Shown here piece after piece: positions 45,239 to 57,384 of a stretch of 64,000 nt of DNA. This stretch comes from Leptodontidium sp. MPI-SDFR-AT-0119. Lineage: Eukaryota; Ascomycota; Leotiomycetes; Helotiales; Leptodontidiaceae. A model generated the notes under the pieces. The model was not told the origin of the DNA. It did not search any database and saw nothing but the letters and a program-made list of their open reading frames with translations. Position numbers and translations under genes: made by a program. The stretch spans positions 310,001 to 374,000 of the forward strand of contig JAHLEZ010000013.1 in NCBI GenBank assembly GCA_020726505.1. The letters run 5' to 3'. Position 1 is the stretch's first letter. Every line of letters begins with the position of its first letter.

Positions 45239-46290
45239 ATGGTGAGCTCAACGACTCCAGAAAGTGCCGCTTCCAAATTACGCTCTCAGCTGGCGAACAA
45301 GAATGATATCATCGTTTGTCCTGGTGTGTATGATGGCTTCACTGCACGTTTGGCTCTCAATGCTGGGTTTAAGACTTTGTATATGGCAAGTACTCTCGCT
45401 TTGTAAATTCAGTTTACTTTGCCAGGGGTATATTGACAGCTCGAGAAGACAGGAGCAGGAACCACAATGTCCAGACTCGGTATCGCGGATCTAGGCGTGG
45501 CGACTATGAACGATATGCGTGACAACGCCGCTATGATCGCGAGTATCGATCCAGTAATCCCGTTGATAGCTGATGCTGATACGGGGTATGGAGGTGTGCA
45601 TCCCTCTCTCCACAACTCGACAACTCAATACACACACACAGTACCGAAAACACGAGATTGACACACCCAGGCCCACTAATGGTCGGTCGCACAACAGCAG
45701 CTTATATCACCGCTGGCATAGCTGCATTGCACCTCGAAGACCAAGTGGTGAACAAACGCTGCGGTCATCTCAAGAACAAGGAGTTGGTCGATGAATCGAC
45801 ATTCATCTCACGCATCACAGCAGCGGCAAATATGCGTGCGCAACTAGGACGAGATGTCGTCATTATCGCCCGAACCGATGCTCTCGCCTCACTTGGCTAC
45901 GACACCGCTCTCACACGCTTGAAAGCCGCTGTGGGAGCAGGTGCCGACGTAGCGTTCCTAGAAGGCGTCGCGAGTGTGGAGGAAGCGAAGAAGTTCTGTG
46001 GCGATATGGGTGAGGTTCCGTGCTTGTATAATTGTGTGCCTGGTGGTGTGAGTCCTGTTTTGAGTGTTATGGAGGCGAAGGGGGCGGGGTATAGAGTTAT
46101 GATCACGCCTACTTTGGCGCTGGAGGCGGTTTATGAGGCTGTTGAGGATGCGTGTAGGAGGTTGAAGGATGAGGGGGATGCGAGTGGGAATGGAGTTGGT
46201 GTGAGGAAATTGTTTGAGAGTTGTGGGTTGGAGGAGGCGGTTGAGTTTGATGTTAAGGCGGGGGGCATGGGGTATGAGAAGGGTATCTAG
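45239..46290 (+). CDS. Isocitrate lyase/PEP-mutase superfamily enzyme
   Basis: Members cleave or rearrange C-C or C-P bonds in 2-oxo acids (2-methylisocitrate lyase, oxaloacetate acetylhydrolase, phosphonomutase). Exons are 45239-45385, 45449-45593 and 45671-46290, about 303 residues. Motifs are IIVCPGVYDGFTARLA, TLYM|TGAGTTMSR across the first intron, IPLIADADTGYGG|P (Mg site), ALHLEDQVVNKRCGHL with the catalytic loop Cys, VVIIARTDALA, and PCLYNCVPGG. The first intron begins GCAAGT, a GC-AG intron; no GT donor keeps the frame. The active-site residues look intact. Oxaloacetate hydrolases (oxalate makers) and PEP-mutase-like paralogues share these motifs, so the reaction cannot be assigned. 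The wobble bases turn G-rich in the last 250 bp. Confidence 0.9.
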
Positions 46291-46506
46291 ATTAGATCTA
46301 GTGTTTACAGGTCTGATGTGAGGATTCAGTTCTTGGTTTAGTTGACAGGTTGTTCTCGCTTAAGCCCCTTTTGTCCTCAACCGAGCTCCCCAAATCTAGT
46401 ATCACAGAAATAAGCTGGATTACCGGCCCTTCAAAATCTAAGTAACTATATATATGTATCGAGTATTCCACTTTATGTACTCTGGTATACTCGTTGTGGC
46501 TCATTT

Positions 46507-48456
46507 TCATCCTGTCTTTGTCGTCTCCTGCCTCACTTTCCACTCCATCATCAACTTTATATATCTTACAGAAAAAGTACACTGTAAGACCTTCTCCGCA
46601 TCAGGGTTCGAAAAACTCCATTCAAAATCCGAGAGCACCATGGGGATCATCTTAGTATATATTGCTTGAGCGAGATCTAAATTATGTCAGCCCAGTATGA
46701 CCTCACTTTATTTCCAAGGCAAACATGGCGTATGTCACTTACATTTTCCAGGACACGACCGAGCTCCAGTGCCGAAAGTGATGTTGTAAGTTTCTAGCAA
46801 AAAGGTAAGTAAGTACTACTGTGAAGTTAGAAGAGCTAGTTACCGAGGTGCTTGAGCTTCTCCGGGCTGTACTCCAGCCATCGCTCAGGTCGCCAGATAT
46901 CGGCGTCCTCTCCATAAAGGCTTTTATCTCGAGCAAAAACCCATGGGTTTAATCCCACTGTTGTCTGGTGGACCATCCGATTAGCTTTTGTTATTCAATC
47001 ATATGAAACTGAAGCACTTACACCAGCAGGCAAAACCCTACCCTCCAGTTCACATCCTCCGTCCGGCACGATCCTCACGAGAGGCATTCCAATAACAGGG
47101 TGCAGCCTTTGGCTCTCGCTCAGACATGCACTTAAATATGGAAGATGGTCTTTCATCTCTCGTAGTTTCGGTGGGGTGCTCAATATCCCTGCTCTCCTCC
47201 CGGAGTCGATCTCTTGGTGGATACGTTCCTGGCAGCCATGAGTGACGATGTTGTTCACGAATGCACCAATTGTGATGCCGATGGTCTCAACACCAGCTCC
47301 ATAGTTGGTCATGCACATGCCCATAATCCACTTGTCGCTGAGTTGCCCCTTTTCAGCCTGTAGTTGGAGAAGTCTGGCAGCTATATCTGTAGAGAGCTCG
47401 TCTGTGGGAGATGTCAATTTGTCATCTCTTTCGGCCATGCGCTGTTGTATGTGCTTGATGGGGAACTAATAAAGAATCAGTGGCTGTTGGAGCGTAACTC
47501 ATGGTATTTGCCAGGGCACTTACAGCGAAAACATGCTCAGGTGGAAGTGATGATGTTTTGCTCGTCCTATCCCTTCCGTCCATTGACGGGGACAAGAGCT
47601 GTATAGTGTGCTTCAGCCATCCAAGACTAGTGCTATGAGTACACCAACTCACGAATCTATGAAAATTGGGGAAATATCCCGCCAGATGCATGTACTTCCA
47701 AATTCGATGGATGAAGTGGATTGACTCATCAGCTTTATTCAGCTCTACCAGATTTTTGGCCTTGGAAAAGGTCGCCATCGATAGACAATCTGAAATGGTC
47801 AATACTGGTACAGGTGTGTTCAAAATAACGAGCTCACCAGAAGCAAACATATTGAAGAATATATCAAGATCGACGCTCTGTCCAGCCCGTTGGTGCATAA
47901 TCCCGATGTTCTTCGCAACAATAGCATCAATATTACTTTCAATGTCCCGCATGTAACTCTCGGTGTACGCAGGTCCTATCCCACGTCTCTGGGCTCGGTA
48001 CTTTTCCATGTTTTGTTCGCTCAAGAGGTCGAGATTGTCTGGACCTGACCATCCACAATCACCTGTGCCGATGTACCATTCGCCTTTCTTGAAGTGGCTG
48101 CCAGCACCTTCTGCAGTCAGTTACTCAAAATCGCATATATATTGGGTTTTCTTACCGTATATTGTTCGAAATGCCTTCGGGCTCGATACCATGACTTCAT
48201 TCGGTGCCACTCGAACGATGGACCCATACGTTCTATGCAATTCCATATCGACTAAAGGGCGTTTGAATCCTCGCTGCTTGTTGACGACCCATAATTTGGT
48301 GATGCTGGCCAGGAAGGGTCCAGGAATTTTTCGTAGAGGGGCAGCTTCGCGAGTATAAATAAAGTACAAGATCCCAAGTATGCTTGCAATGATCCCTTTC
48401 ACGAGCCATGACGGGCCTAGTTCAAAAATGGGTAGAAACATTGTCGGGCTCAGCAA
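46507..48456 (-). CDS. Cytochrome P450 monooxygenase, seven exons
   Basis: Exons on the minus strand are 48456-48156, 48110-47838, 47789-47524, 47465-47022, 46964-46844, 46793-46743 and 46676-46507, all GT-AG. The N-terminus has a membrane anchor (GIIASILGILYFIYT), then the proline hinge LRKIPGPFLA. Further landmarks are FKKGEWYIG (C-helix Trp), the I-helix GAGVETIGI with acidic Glu and Thr, ESQRLHP (ExxR), WRPERWLEY (PERF region) and the heme loop FGTGARSCPGK with the Cys ligand, encoded by the tiny 51-bp exon. The helix after it (LAQAIYTKMIPMVL) is in the last exon. It resembles the CYP group that includes pisatin demethylases. It is an ER enzyme needing a P450 reductase; the substrate is unknown. 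No neighbouring secondary-metabolite backbone gene is seen. Confidence 0.9.
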
Positions 48457-50209
48457 GAAACAACAACTCTGGTAGTTGCCACTACTGTATAGGGCTCCAA
48501 CTGTATAGCTTTGATGTTTCTAGAAAGATTCCTTTTGAGGTTTGGTAGGTTATGAGCTATTGCTAAATGATGAGACTCAAGACATAAAGTGGAATAAGTC
48601 TTTGAGATAACCACAGGTGCGTTGCGGACAATGTTAACTCAAAGTTTATCGCCATTTAACGTACGTCAATTATTAGCGCTGACAAGTTGTGCCCGAGGTC
48701 AACCTAAGCCAAATGAAGCGTACAACACACGATCGAAAGATCACCAACCACCGTGCCTCAATTATCGCCGAGACCTCCTGTTCGTAACTCTAGTGAGATA
48801 ACAGGAAAGAACCATTGCAGCGAATAACCATACGTGCAAGCCAAGTGCTTATAATGTCGGTCTGGTCATTGGCCATAAGACGAAATAGCTCGACGTCCGA
48901 ATCCTCTATTGCAGATAGAGACTTGATTACCGATCAGGCCTGGAATCCGAAGTATCCTGATACAGTCATGCTCGCTACCAGTCTCACAAAACATATGGTC
49001 CTCGTTTACTTCGGCGAATCAAACAACTTTTCGGTGGGAAGAGATGCATTTTGAATGGATTAGTATTGACCCCACAGATTCTGAAGTCTCAACAATATGA
49101 CTGTAGTGCCAGCCAGATGTGCTACATATTTCGGTTGAATTGTAATCTAAGATCAGACCTCCTTCAAAAGTCAGGAATCAAATGTGTGACTTTCGCAGGT
49201 ATGGAGAGGTAATTCGACGGAACGTAACATTTCGCCTACCAGCGGCATAGAGTGATACAAGAGCTTCTCGCGTCAAGGGGCGCGAAGTCAAAAGGGCATT
49301 GGCATTCGATTTCAGAAATGTTGATTGAAAATATTGACCTTGACCCCACAGGACGAAGTTAGCATAGCCTCGCTGATTTTTGGGCTGCTCGTGCCCGTGC
49401 CCGCCACCTTTTTTCAACGTCCCTCCCTCGTCTCCTTTGATTGAACATCGCAAACTCCGCACCGCGATAAGCACGAATGTATCATTGGTCTGTTGTACTA
49501 AACAGAGTGCTTGACTCAGGTTTGAAACGTCAAATCTACGAGCATGTGAAGTACGCAAAGACCGGTTGGAAGAAGCACTGGTTGTGACATCGCCATTGCT
49601 TTGACTCTTCTGAAGCTCACCATCAACACAGCCTGTCGTCTAATCTTAAGCTTGGACTTTGCGGCGAAGTCATGCATATCATCAGATCTGCAGGGACGTA
49701 CGGATGGCTGAGCTGCTGCAGGATGTCAGGGGAAGGAAGATGTGATGGCAGGTACACAACGCAGTTGGCGTCTCAGATCACAATCACAACGTCCGTGCAT
49801 CAAGAATGTACAACAGAACATCCCCCTAGACAGTTCCCATTTTTTGATCATCAGGACCATTTCTCAACATGTTCCAGAGCAGAAAGTTTATTCTGATAGA
49901 CGAAGTGTTCATATATTCAATTGCTTAGTGGCATTGAAAAATAAGTAAAGTTGGTGAAAGTACATGAGATGGCGCATCGTCGTCGAGTTGATCATTTTTT
50001 TTGTCCCCCTGCGCCACACATCCCACTTGACTGGATCAAACCGTTGTGTGCCATCAGCGGGGTTTCAGTAGCTATCCCTTCACCCCTAGATTTTCTTCTT
50101 TATCCATCCAGGACCTCTTGACGGCCCAAGTCCCCGAGATTGGTGATTGTCGTTGAACGACGAACTTGTGTCGAACTTGTGTCGTTCTAGCACTTTTCCA
50201 TATTTCAAG
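48457..50209. other. Intergenic, about 1.75 kb, no gene seen
   Basis: This is a divergent interval between the P450 start and the membrane-protein start, so it contains both promoters. The longest frame (49178-49558, minus) has no domain. No repeat stands out. Confidence 0.45.
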
Positions 50210-52398
50210 ATGGCAGCTCAAAGAAAGCTTGAGACCGAGTTCTCAGTTCACGATGTTGTATCTCCGATATCCCCACTGTCTTCGAGGACAATTTCTATGT
50301 TTGGTGATCATTATGCTGCTTCTGAGAAATACTCGCCGTATTCCGACAAAGTCAGCCCACAGAGTTTGTTACAAGCGAAGCCATGGCCGTCGCGACCACA
50401 AAAATTGTACAAGGGCTTGGGTGGATACAGATGGTGGGAGTCGACGGTTGATGTTATTATGATATTGATTCCGCTTCCTTTCTTCATACTTGGAGCAGCC
50501 GTCATTGCTGTGAATGGCAAAGTGGTAGAAGGTCGCGAACTGGCCATCCTTCAGCAGTCCATCAAAGGGGTATGGCTTCTCACTCCCAGATTATGCTGAA
50601 TTTAGCTGATGTTCTCAAGGCAACTACACTCTTTCCAATATCTTTTGCTGCCATCACTGGCAGAGCGGCTGTCAAATATGCTACCTGGAAGCTTGAGCAA
50701 GGAACGACACTCGGAGCTTTAGAACAACTTATGGGAAGTAGGACCGTCGCAAGCACTTTTGCGACCCAAGTCCAGCTTCGATCTTTCAACCTCATTGGTC
50801 TTGGACTTCTCCTCGTCTGGTCACTATCGCCCATCGGCGGCCAGGCGGTTTTACACATCCTGAACACCCCCGAAAAGTACACCACATCGGAGGCCAACAT
50901 TACTTATTTCAATTCGAGACAGCAAAGTTATTCTGCTCCGGCAGGACCATTCCAAAACCAGTGGTATCCTGGCTTTACTGTGTTATTTGGATCGTCTTTA
51001 CTAGCGCCAACGACTGTGAAAAATAGTAGTATGGATATCTGGGGCAACGTGAAGATCCCATTTTACTCTAGCATTTCATCAAATGCTCCCAAAGATAGCG
51101 ATGGCTGGGTGCAAATTTCCGGGGCCAATGGCTCACTCGTTTATTCTTCTCTTTTTGGGATTCCCCTTTTCGGACTCGAATTCGGAAATACGACCCTCAA
51201 GATGGAATCATCGTACATTGAATTGTCATGTTCCAACATGAGTACTTCGCCAATCCTAGAGACACCAACAAATGAACTCATCAAGACCGATCTCATCTCC
51301 ACCGCCGGTCCATTCGTCAGCTTCGAAAATGCATCGGACTTTACCTCTTGGACTATCGGCTACAAGGGAGACGATATCACAGCGTTCCGAGAATCCGATA
51401 ATTCAACATATATGTACCCTCAGTTCTGCCCAGATTGTCTCTCCGCAGATCCTGCCAACGTTTCATTCCCGCCAGGATCGATTGCCTTTCAGGAATTCGT
51501 CGGGTTCGATACTGCCACATCTATCTTCTGTGAACCTTCACAGTTATATGTGGAGTCTTCGATCTTCTGTGACAGAGACTCTGGATCTCAACACTGCCAG
51601 GTTACTGCCCAGCGGCCATCTCTCCTGCCTCACTTCCCGCCAGAGATCACATATCTCAGCTTCCCTCAAGTTGCTCTTGGCCTCTCAGCTCTTCTACCCA
51701 ACTCCATACCTAGTTTCGGAGCAGTCAATCAGTTCCAAAACTATCTCTATGACCCGTTATCTCAAACGAACATCATATCTGGATCCAATTCTCTCAGTAA
51801 CGATGGTCAGAGTCGTCTTCAGGATGTGCCTCTTAAGGACTTCGGTGACCGTCTAGGTCAGATGTTGAACGCATATATCCATGCCAGCATGTGGAACTCA
51901 ACACCTTACATAACAGGAGCTTCGTTCACTGGTATCGAAAGCAATTTGGTTGGTGGCAACAATGCAAGCTTCATGCCCGCCAGCACAGTCGACCTGGCTA
52001 CCATGATTCAAAACCGGACAGCTGCTTTCACGATTTCAGCAGCTCAAACGAATGAATCCCAAGTCTACTTCGCCTTCTTCCCCTGGCTTGTCATATTTCT
52101 TGTTTCTAATTTAGTCATGTTGTTAGCTGCTGTTGTAGGTGTGTACTACTCAAGGAAGACAATTGTACCGGATTACTTGGGATTCGTGTCGAGTCTGGCG
52201 AAGGAGAGTCCGTTTATACGTATGCCTGATGCTGGAGTCAATATGGATGGGATGGATAAGGCGAGGATGGTGAAGGAGATGAAAGTACGGCTGGGAGATG
52301 TGAGTGATGTAGAGAACGGAAAGTCTCAAATAGGGCGGTTAGCATTTGCTAGGATGGAGGAGACTTCGCCGGTCAAGAAGGGAAGGTTATATGTATAA
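50210..52398 (+). CDS. Large fungal membrane protein of unknown function
   Basis: Exons are 50210-50569 and 50620-52398 (50-bp intron, KG|ATTLFPISFAA), about 712 residues. The N-terminal 75 residues are polar. A first membrane helix follows (VDVIMILIPLPFFILGAAVI), then a second and third around ATTLFPISFAAITGRA and NLIGLGLLLVWSLSPIGG. A long, probably extracellular or lumenal region of about 400 residues has many N-x-S/T sites and Cys pairs (YPQFCPDCLSA; SIFCDRDSGSQHC). A last helix (FFPWLVIFLVSNLVMLLAAV) precedes a basic cytoplasmic tail. This layout, short cytosolic end plus glycosylated ectodomain and C-terminal anchor, is a common fungal family without a known role. No enzyme motif is visible. 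Confidence 0.85.
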
Positions 52399-52715
52399 TT
52401 AATCCTTTGGGGGTTGAGATAATTGAATCTATTGTGAAGCTATCCATTGGTGAATAGTGGATTCCACCGAAAATATGACTTTATGCTAAAATAGGTGTGA
52501 AGAGTTGTTGACAGACACTCGCGTGCGAAGAAAGGGGAGCTCTTATCGATAGCTTCACAAATTTATGCGGAATTATGCGCACCTTATGAACACGAAGCAC
52601 GACAACATCGATTCAAGACAACAGCTCAACCACAATTGACCATCTCAACCGCCGCTGATGTGTTTTTGGAGAAGACCATCTGGCACATTCTCTCCACCTA
52701 CACAAATCATACAGC

Positions 52716-55346
52716 ATGAACGGCGCAGCAAAAGCGCCGTCTTCTCTAGATGCCGGTAAGCTTTAATACATCAACTTGCCGCCCCCTTCATCTTGACCCA
52801 AACACCAACTGACTCTCCTTGTGCCAGTCGACTATGACCCAATTGAGCATTTGAATACTATATTCTCCCACCCCTCAACCCTCACCTCGATAGGCAGCAC
52901 GGCGGCGGCTCTGCAGAAACACCAAGATGACCTCTCAACCTCAATATCCGCCCTCGAGGCTGCCCAGGCACAGAGCGACGAGTCGAGCTTGCAGCGCATG
53001 CAATCTGCAAAGGAGGAGCTAGCCCAGCTATTCAGCAAAATTGAGTCTGTCCAAACCAGGGCGATAGAGACAGAGCAAACGATCACGTCGATGACAGCGG
53101 ATATCAAACGTTTAGATGGCACGAAACGGAACCTCACTCTGTCCATGACAGCCCTGAAGCGGCTGCAGATGCTCACGACGGCATACGAACAATTACGAGG
53201 ACTGGCAAAGTCAAGGCAATACAAGGAATGTGCGAGCTTGCTTCAAGCCGTGCTGCAACTCATGCGACACTTCAATAGCTATAGGAGTATTGATCAAATT
53301 GCAACCTTGAGCCGAAATGTGGCGGAACTACAGAGGGAATTGCTGGAGCAGGTCTGCGAAGACTTTGAGATTTCATTTGCAAAGGGGGAAGTGGCAGCTA
53401 AGAAGAGCGTACTGAGTGAGGCATGTCTGGTTATGGATGCGCTGGGCGAGAATGCCAGGGCTCGATTGGTGACTTGGTATGTCAATACACAGTTGAGGGA
53501 ATACCGGCAAGTCTTCCGAGGAAACGATGAGGCTGGAAGTCTGGACAATATTGGGAGGAGGTACAGCTGGTTCCGAAGGATGCTGAAAACATATGAGGAT
53601 GAGCATGCTGGTATATTCCCTCTGCAATGGAGGGTCAACGAAGTTCTAGCGAATGCATTCTGCGAGGGCACGAGAGACGACTTCAAGGGAATTTTGGAGA
53701 GGAGTATGCGGCGGCCCGATGGTGGGAAGATCGATGTCAATCTCCTGTTGAGCTGCCTGCAGGAGACCATGGACTTTGAACAAAGTCTAGAAAAGAGATT
53801 TGCCAGCGAACCTAGAGAAAGTATCGACACACTCAGCTCGGTGGAAGAGAAGCCACAAACATTTGACCGGTCTATTTCGGAGGCCTTCGAGCCATATCTC
53901 AGTCTCTGGGTGGATTCTCAAGACAAGCAGCTGGCAACGATGATTCCCAGGTACCGAAATCAACCATTATTACCGCCCGACGAGGAGTTCTCATCTCAAG
54001 CTGTTATCCCTTCGTCGATTGAACTATTCCACTTTTATAAAACAACACTTGCACAATGTGCCAAACTATCCACCGGGGAGAGGCTACTGGACCTTTCAAA
54101 AACACTAGCCAAATATCTGGACGAGTATGCACAACAAGTGCTCCTCTATTTCCTTCAGGCCCCTGGTGGAGCAACTCTCGAAAATACTATCTTAGTCCTG
54201 AACACAGCTGATTATTGGCACGCGAACACTCAGCAACTGGAAGATAACTTGAAGAAACGTATAGACAGCGAGCTAGCGCCCAAGGTCGATCTGTCCTCGC
54301 AATGCGACACTTTCATGGGTGTTGCAAGTGCGGCCGTGTTAGCTTTGGTGCACAGAGTGGAAGTCGATTGCGAGCCATCATGGCGAGAGATGAGAAACAC
54401 GAATTGGAGTAAAATGGAGAGCGTGGGGGACCAAAGCTCTTTCGTGGCAGAACTTTTACGACATGTCAACAGCCAAGCAGAGGAGATTCTGCCTACGGTT
54501 GCCAAAGCTCAATACGCCAGAGCTTTTTGTGACAACCTCGTTGAGCATCTGGCGAATACGTATATTGCAAACATTGTTCAATGCCGGCCTATCTCCGAGG
54601 TTGGCGCTGAGCAGGTACGATACTCCCTACTTGAGGAAGATTACATTTACTAACGTTTTCAGATGTTGCTTGACAAATACGTGCTTACTAAAGGTCTCAC
54701 CACATTACTCTCTCATTCCACTACCGCCGCATCATCGTCCACCACTGCGCAAGCGGGATTTGTCAAGCGTGTAAACCAAAGCATGGCTCGTCTTGATCCG
54801 CTACTCAAGACGCTGCAAGTGAGACCATATCCACCGGAAGGTCTCGTCCAAGCATACCTCATCCATATCGGCGACCGCTCCGACACCAATTTCCGGAAAA
54901 TCCTGGAGCTGAAGGGAGTGAGGAAACAAGACCAGCCTTCTCTCGTCGAGATGTTCGGTATGCATAGGGATGGGAAGAGTAACGAGCATCTTGTTGCGAT
55001 GAGTCCCCTCTTGACGCCTCTCATGAACGCTGGCGGTATCGGTAGCGGGGGCCTAGGACTTGGAGCCGCATCAGCCCTTGGAGCAGCATCTGGTATCCCT
55101 AATCTGCAGACCAGGTTCGATCCAGCTGGATTTGGCGAGAAGCTGTTCAGTGCCGCTAGGGATGGCGTTGAGAGGATGGGTACGCCTAGTTCTGGTATGG
55201 CTGTTGGTGACAGGATTGGATCGCCTCTGAGTGAAGATGCCAAGGCTGCGGTGGAGGGCAATTTGAAGAGTATTGGGAAATTCTTCAGACGAGATATGAG
55301 TGGATTTGGTAGCATTGGTGGGAGGTTTGGAGGCAGCAATGGTTGA
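52716..55346 (+). CDS. VPS53: Vps53, subunit of the GARP vesicle-tethering complex
   Basis: GARP tethers endosome-derived vesicles at the trans-Golgi; Vps53 is one of four subunits. Exons are 52716-52755, 52828-54614 and 54663-55346, about 836 residues. The N-terminus VDYDPIEHLNTIFSHPSTL is typical. A coiled-coil stretch (SISALEAAQAQ to TMTADIKRLDGTKRNL) leads to LKRLQMLTTAYEQL, YKECASLLQAVLQLMRHF, YRSIDQIATLSRNV, and QVCEDFEISF, which are the conserved family blocks. Later come YSWFRRMLKTYEDEHAGIFP and, in the last exon, LLDKYVLTKGLTTLL and KTLQVRPYPPEGLVQAYLIH. The C-terminus is Gly/Ala-rich. Both introns are short and in phase. Intact. Confidence 0.93.
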
Positions 55347-55575
55347 TACGACGAGATGAATAGACTGGGAGTTGTGGTAGGAGTTGGGAAGATATGATTT
55401 AACGTCGTACATTAGGTCGATGTTGGGAAGGAGTATTGATGAAATGCATGGCTTTGCCCCTAGTGGTATTGAAATTCAGGGACATTGTGAGATGTTTGTT
55501 TGTCTACAGCCATCGGCCCTTGTATTTCTACTCTTGTGAAATGCTGATGTTTACCTCTAGACATGCAAGAATTGC

Positions 55576-56389
55576 TTAGAAGCTACGGCTCTGGAGCGAG
55601 GGTAGTTCAGGTACAATAGGATAGACGTTCTTGCCAGACCAGCAGTCCTTATCCCGCAAACCACCAAATCCGATACGAGGACGAAGACCCATGAGCTCCT
55701 GTCCATCCTCAAGGCACCAAATCGAAATCGGACTGCCCTTTCTGCCCTCTCGTCCCTCGCACATTGCCATAGTATCGAAGATGTTAGGATCCCCGTTAGC
55801 ATCTTTCGGGCCAAACTCCTTCTTGTTGCGCTTTGCAGGCTTTGAAGGCTTTGCAGGCTTGGCTTGTCGTGGCTTTGCATTATTGTGCTTGCGCCTCTTC
55901 TTGTCTGGCTCCTCCTCTCCTCCCTCGTCGGTGGCATCGATCTGGATGTTGCACTTGGCAGGTCTGCCTGCATCATATTTGGCCCGACGTTCCTCGTCAG
56001 TCAGAATGTGATATGCAGTCAAGAGCTTCTCCCAATCATCGGCTACTCTTGCTCGGACCAGGGGTTTCTCGGACGCACGCTTTTTCATTCCCTGTGTTGA
56101 CTCGGGGCAGGAAAGCTTCCCTGGGAGAAGTTAGAATATTGCCCTCTATTCCCGAAAGACACGCCATGGAGAAGAGGAACTTACACATGGCTTGATATGC
56201 ACCAATAATCACATCTCTGCTGACGTTCTCGTCAATGCCGAGGAACTCGTAGAAGTCGAATGAGGTATCCAATTCGAGGGAGTCGGGGTCAGAGGGTTCG
56301 ACGGGGAGCTTGGTAGATTTGATTGTGATATTTTGGGATCTCAAAAACTCAAGAATGTTCGCCTTCGTGAGAGGTTGAACTTCTGCCAT
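55576..56389 (-). CDS. J-like domain protein without an HPD motif
   Basis: Exons are 56389-56185 and 56120-55576 (64-bp intron, donor GTAAGT), about 250 residues. The first part reads FDFYEFLGIDENVSRDVII, then GAYQAM, the usual helix I-II start of a J domain, and after the splice AYHILTDEERRAKYD, the usual end. The loop between, where HPD should be, reads KLSCPESTQGMKKRAS, so the tripeptide needed to stimulate Hsp70 is missing. The C-terminus is basic (DKKRRKHNNAKPRQAKPAK) and probably nuclear, followed by a short conserved-looking end (PISIWCLEDG, YPIVPELPSLQ). It may be a fungal splicing-type J protein relative. I cannot name the orthologue. It is convergent with VPS53. Confidence 0.75.
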
Positions 56390-57384
56390 GTTGAAATTTG
56401 TTGTTTCTGATCATTGGGAGTCAGCTTCCTGCTCTCATTGAAAGATTCAGTCCGTATAGGGAATGCATACCAAGATGGCGCGTTGCGCTGCGCTGTGGGA
56501 GTTGGAAGGATCACCAGGCTTGAGCGCGTGGTGGTTGTTGTGTGGAGGAAACGAATTTGTTGGAGATTTGGCTTTTATGTCGAGATGGCTCTTGTTCAGC
56601 CTTGCGCTGTCGTGGAGAGCAGAAGTGAATGAAAATGTAATGGATCAATCGTCGGCATCATCTCGGGTTCACCTTCAATCTCAAGTTGGCGGAAGGGGGG
56701 GATCCCCAAGGTGATCTCCTACCATCTCAAAGGTGAATCGGTGGAAATCGTGCTAGAGAAAACAGTTCCTCGGTTACATAACAAAATAAGAGAATTTGGA
56801 CCAAGAGTTAGGTGGTGCAGCTGTTTGTAGTCTTAAAGTCACACTTTGAGCCCGATCACACTTCGATCAACAACTAACAGCATCAATGCACCACCGGACT
56901 ATATGCGGCTTGATGTACTTCGGATTTCAAGACCCATCATGGGAGAAGCCGACTCCTTTAACGACGGCGTGTGAGCCTACAATATTGTATATCACTTACA
57001 AGTAGTACACACAAGCGGGCCCCGTTGGGATAACCAGTACGTGCTATCAGAGAACAGCTGATTAAACTTCCCAAGGGAATAGTCAGTCTGCCTCTAAAGA
57101 GATACATTCTCTTTTGCTTCTCAAAGCTATCAAAATTAATTGTCAAAGGTGCGGTGCTTGTTTCCTGTTTTTCAATTTGTTTTTCCCGTTTTTTGGTTCT
57201 AGATTAAGCGAATTTTGTTTACTTTACCACCGGCGGCCTTCGCTTAACGGCACATAACTTGGAATTTTATTTTTGGCCCACCCCCTTTCCCAGATGGCAT
57301 ATACATAGTCTGTCGTTCTCTGAAACTGCTAAAATCAAATCCTTGTCCAAAATCCAAGTGACAGCCTGCTGAATGAGACAGACC
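56390..57384. other. Intergenic, no gene seen
   Basis: This 1-kb interval lies between the start of the J-like gene and the stop of the C2H2 gene (both minus strand). A G6 run (GGGGGG) stands at about 56696-56701. A minus-strand frame at 56958-57146 has no domain. Confidence 0.45.
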
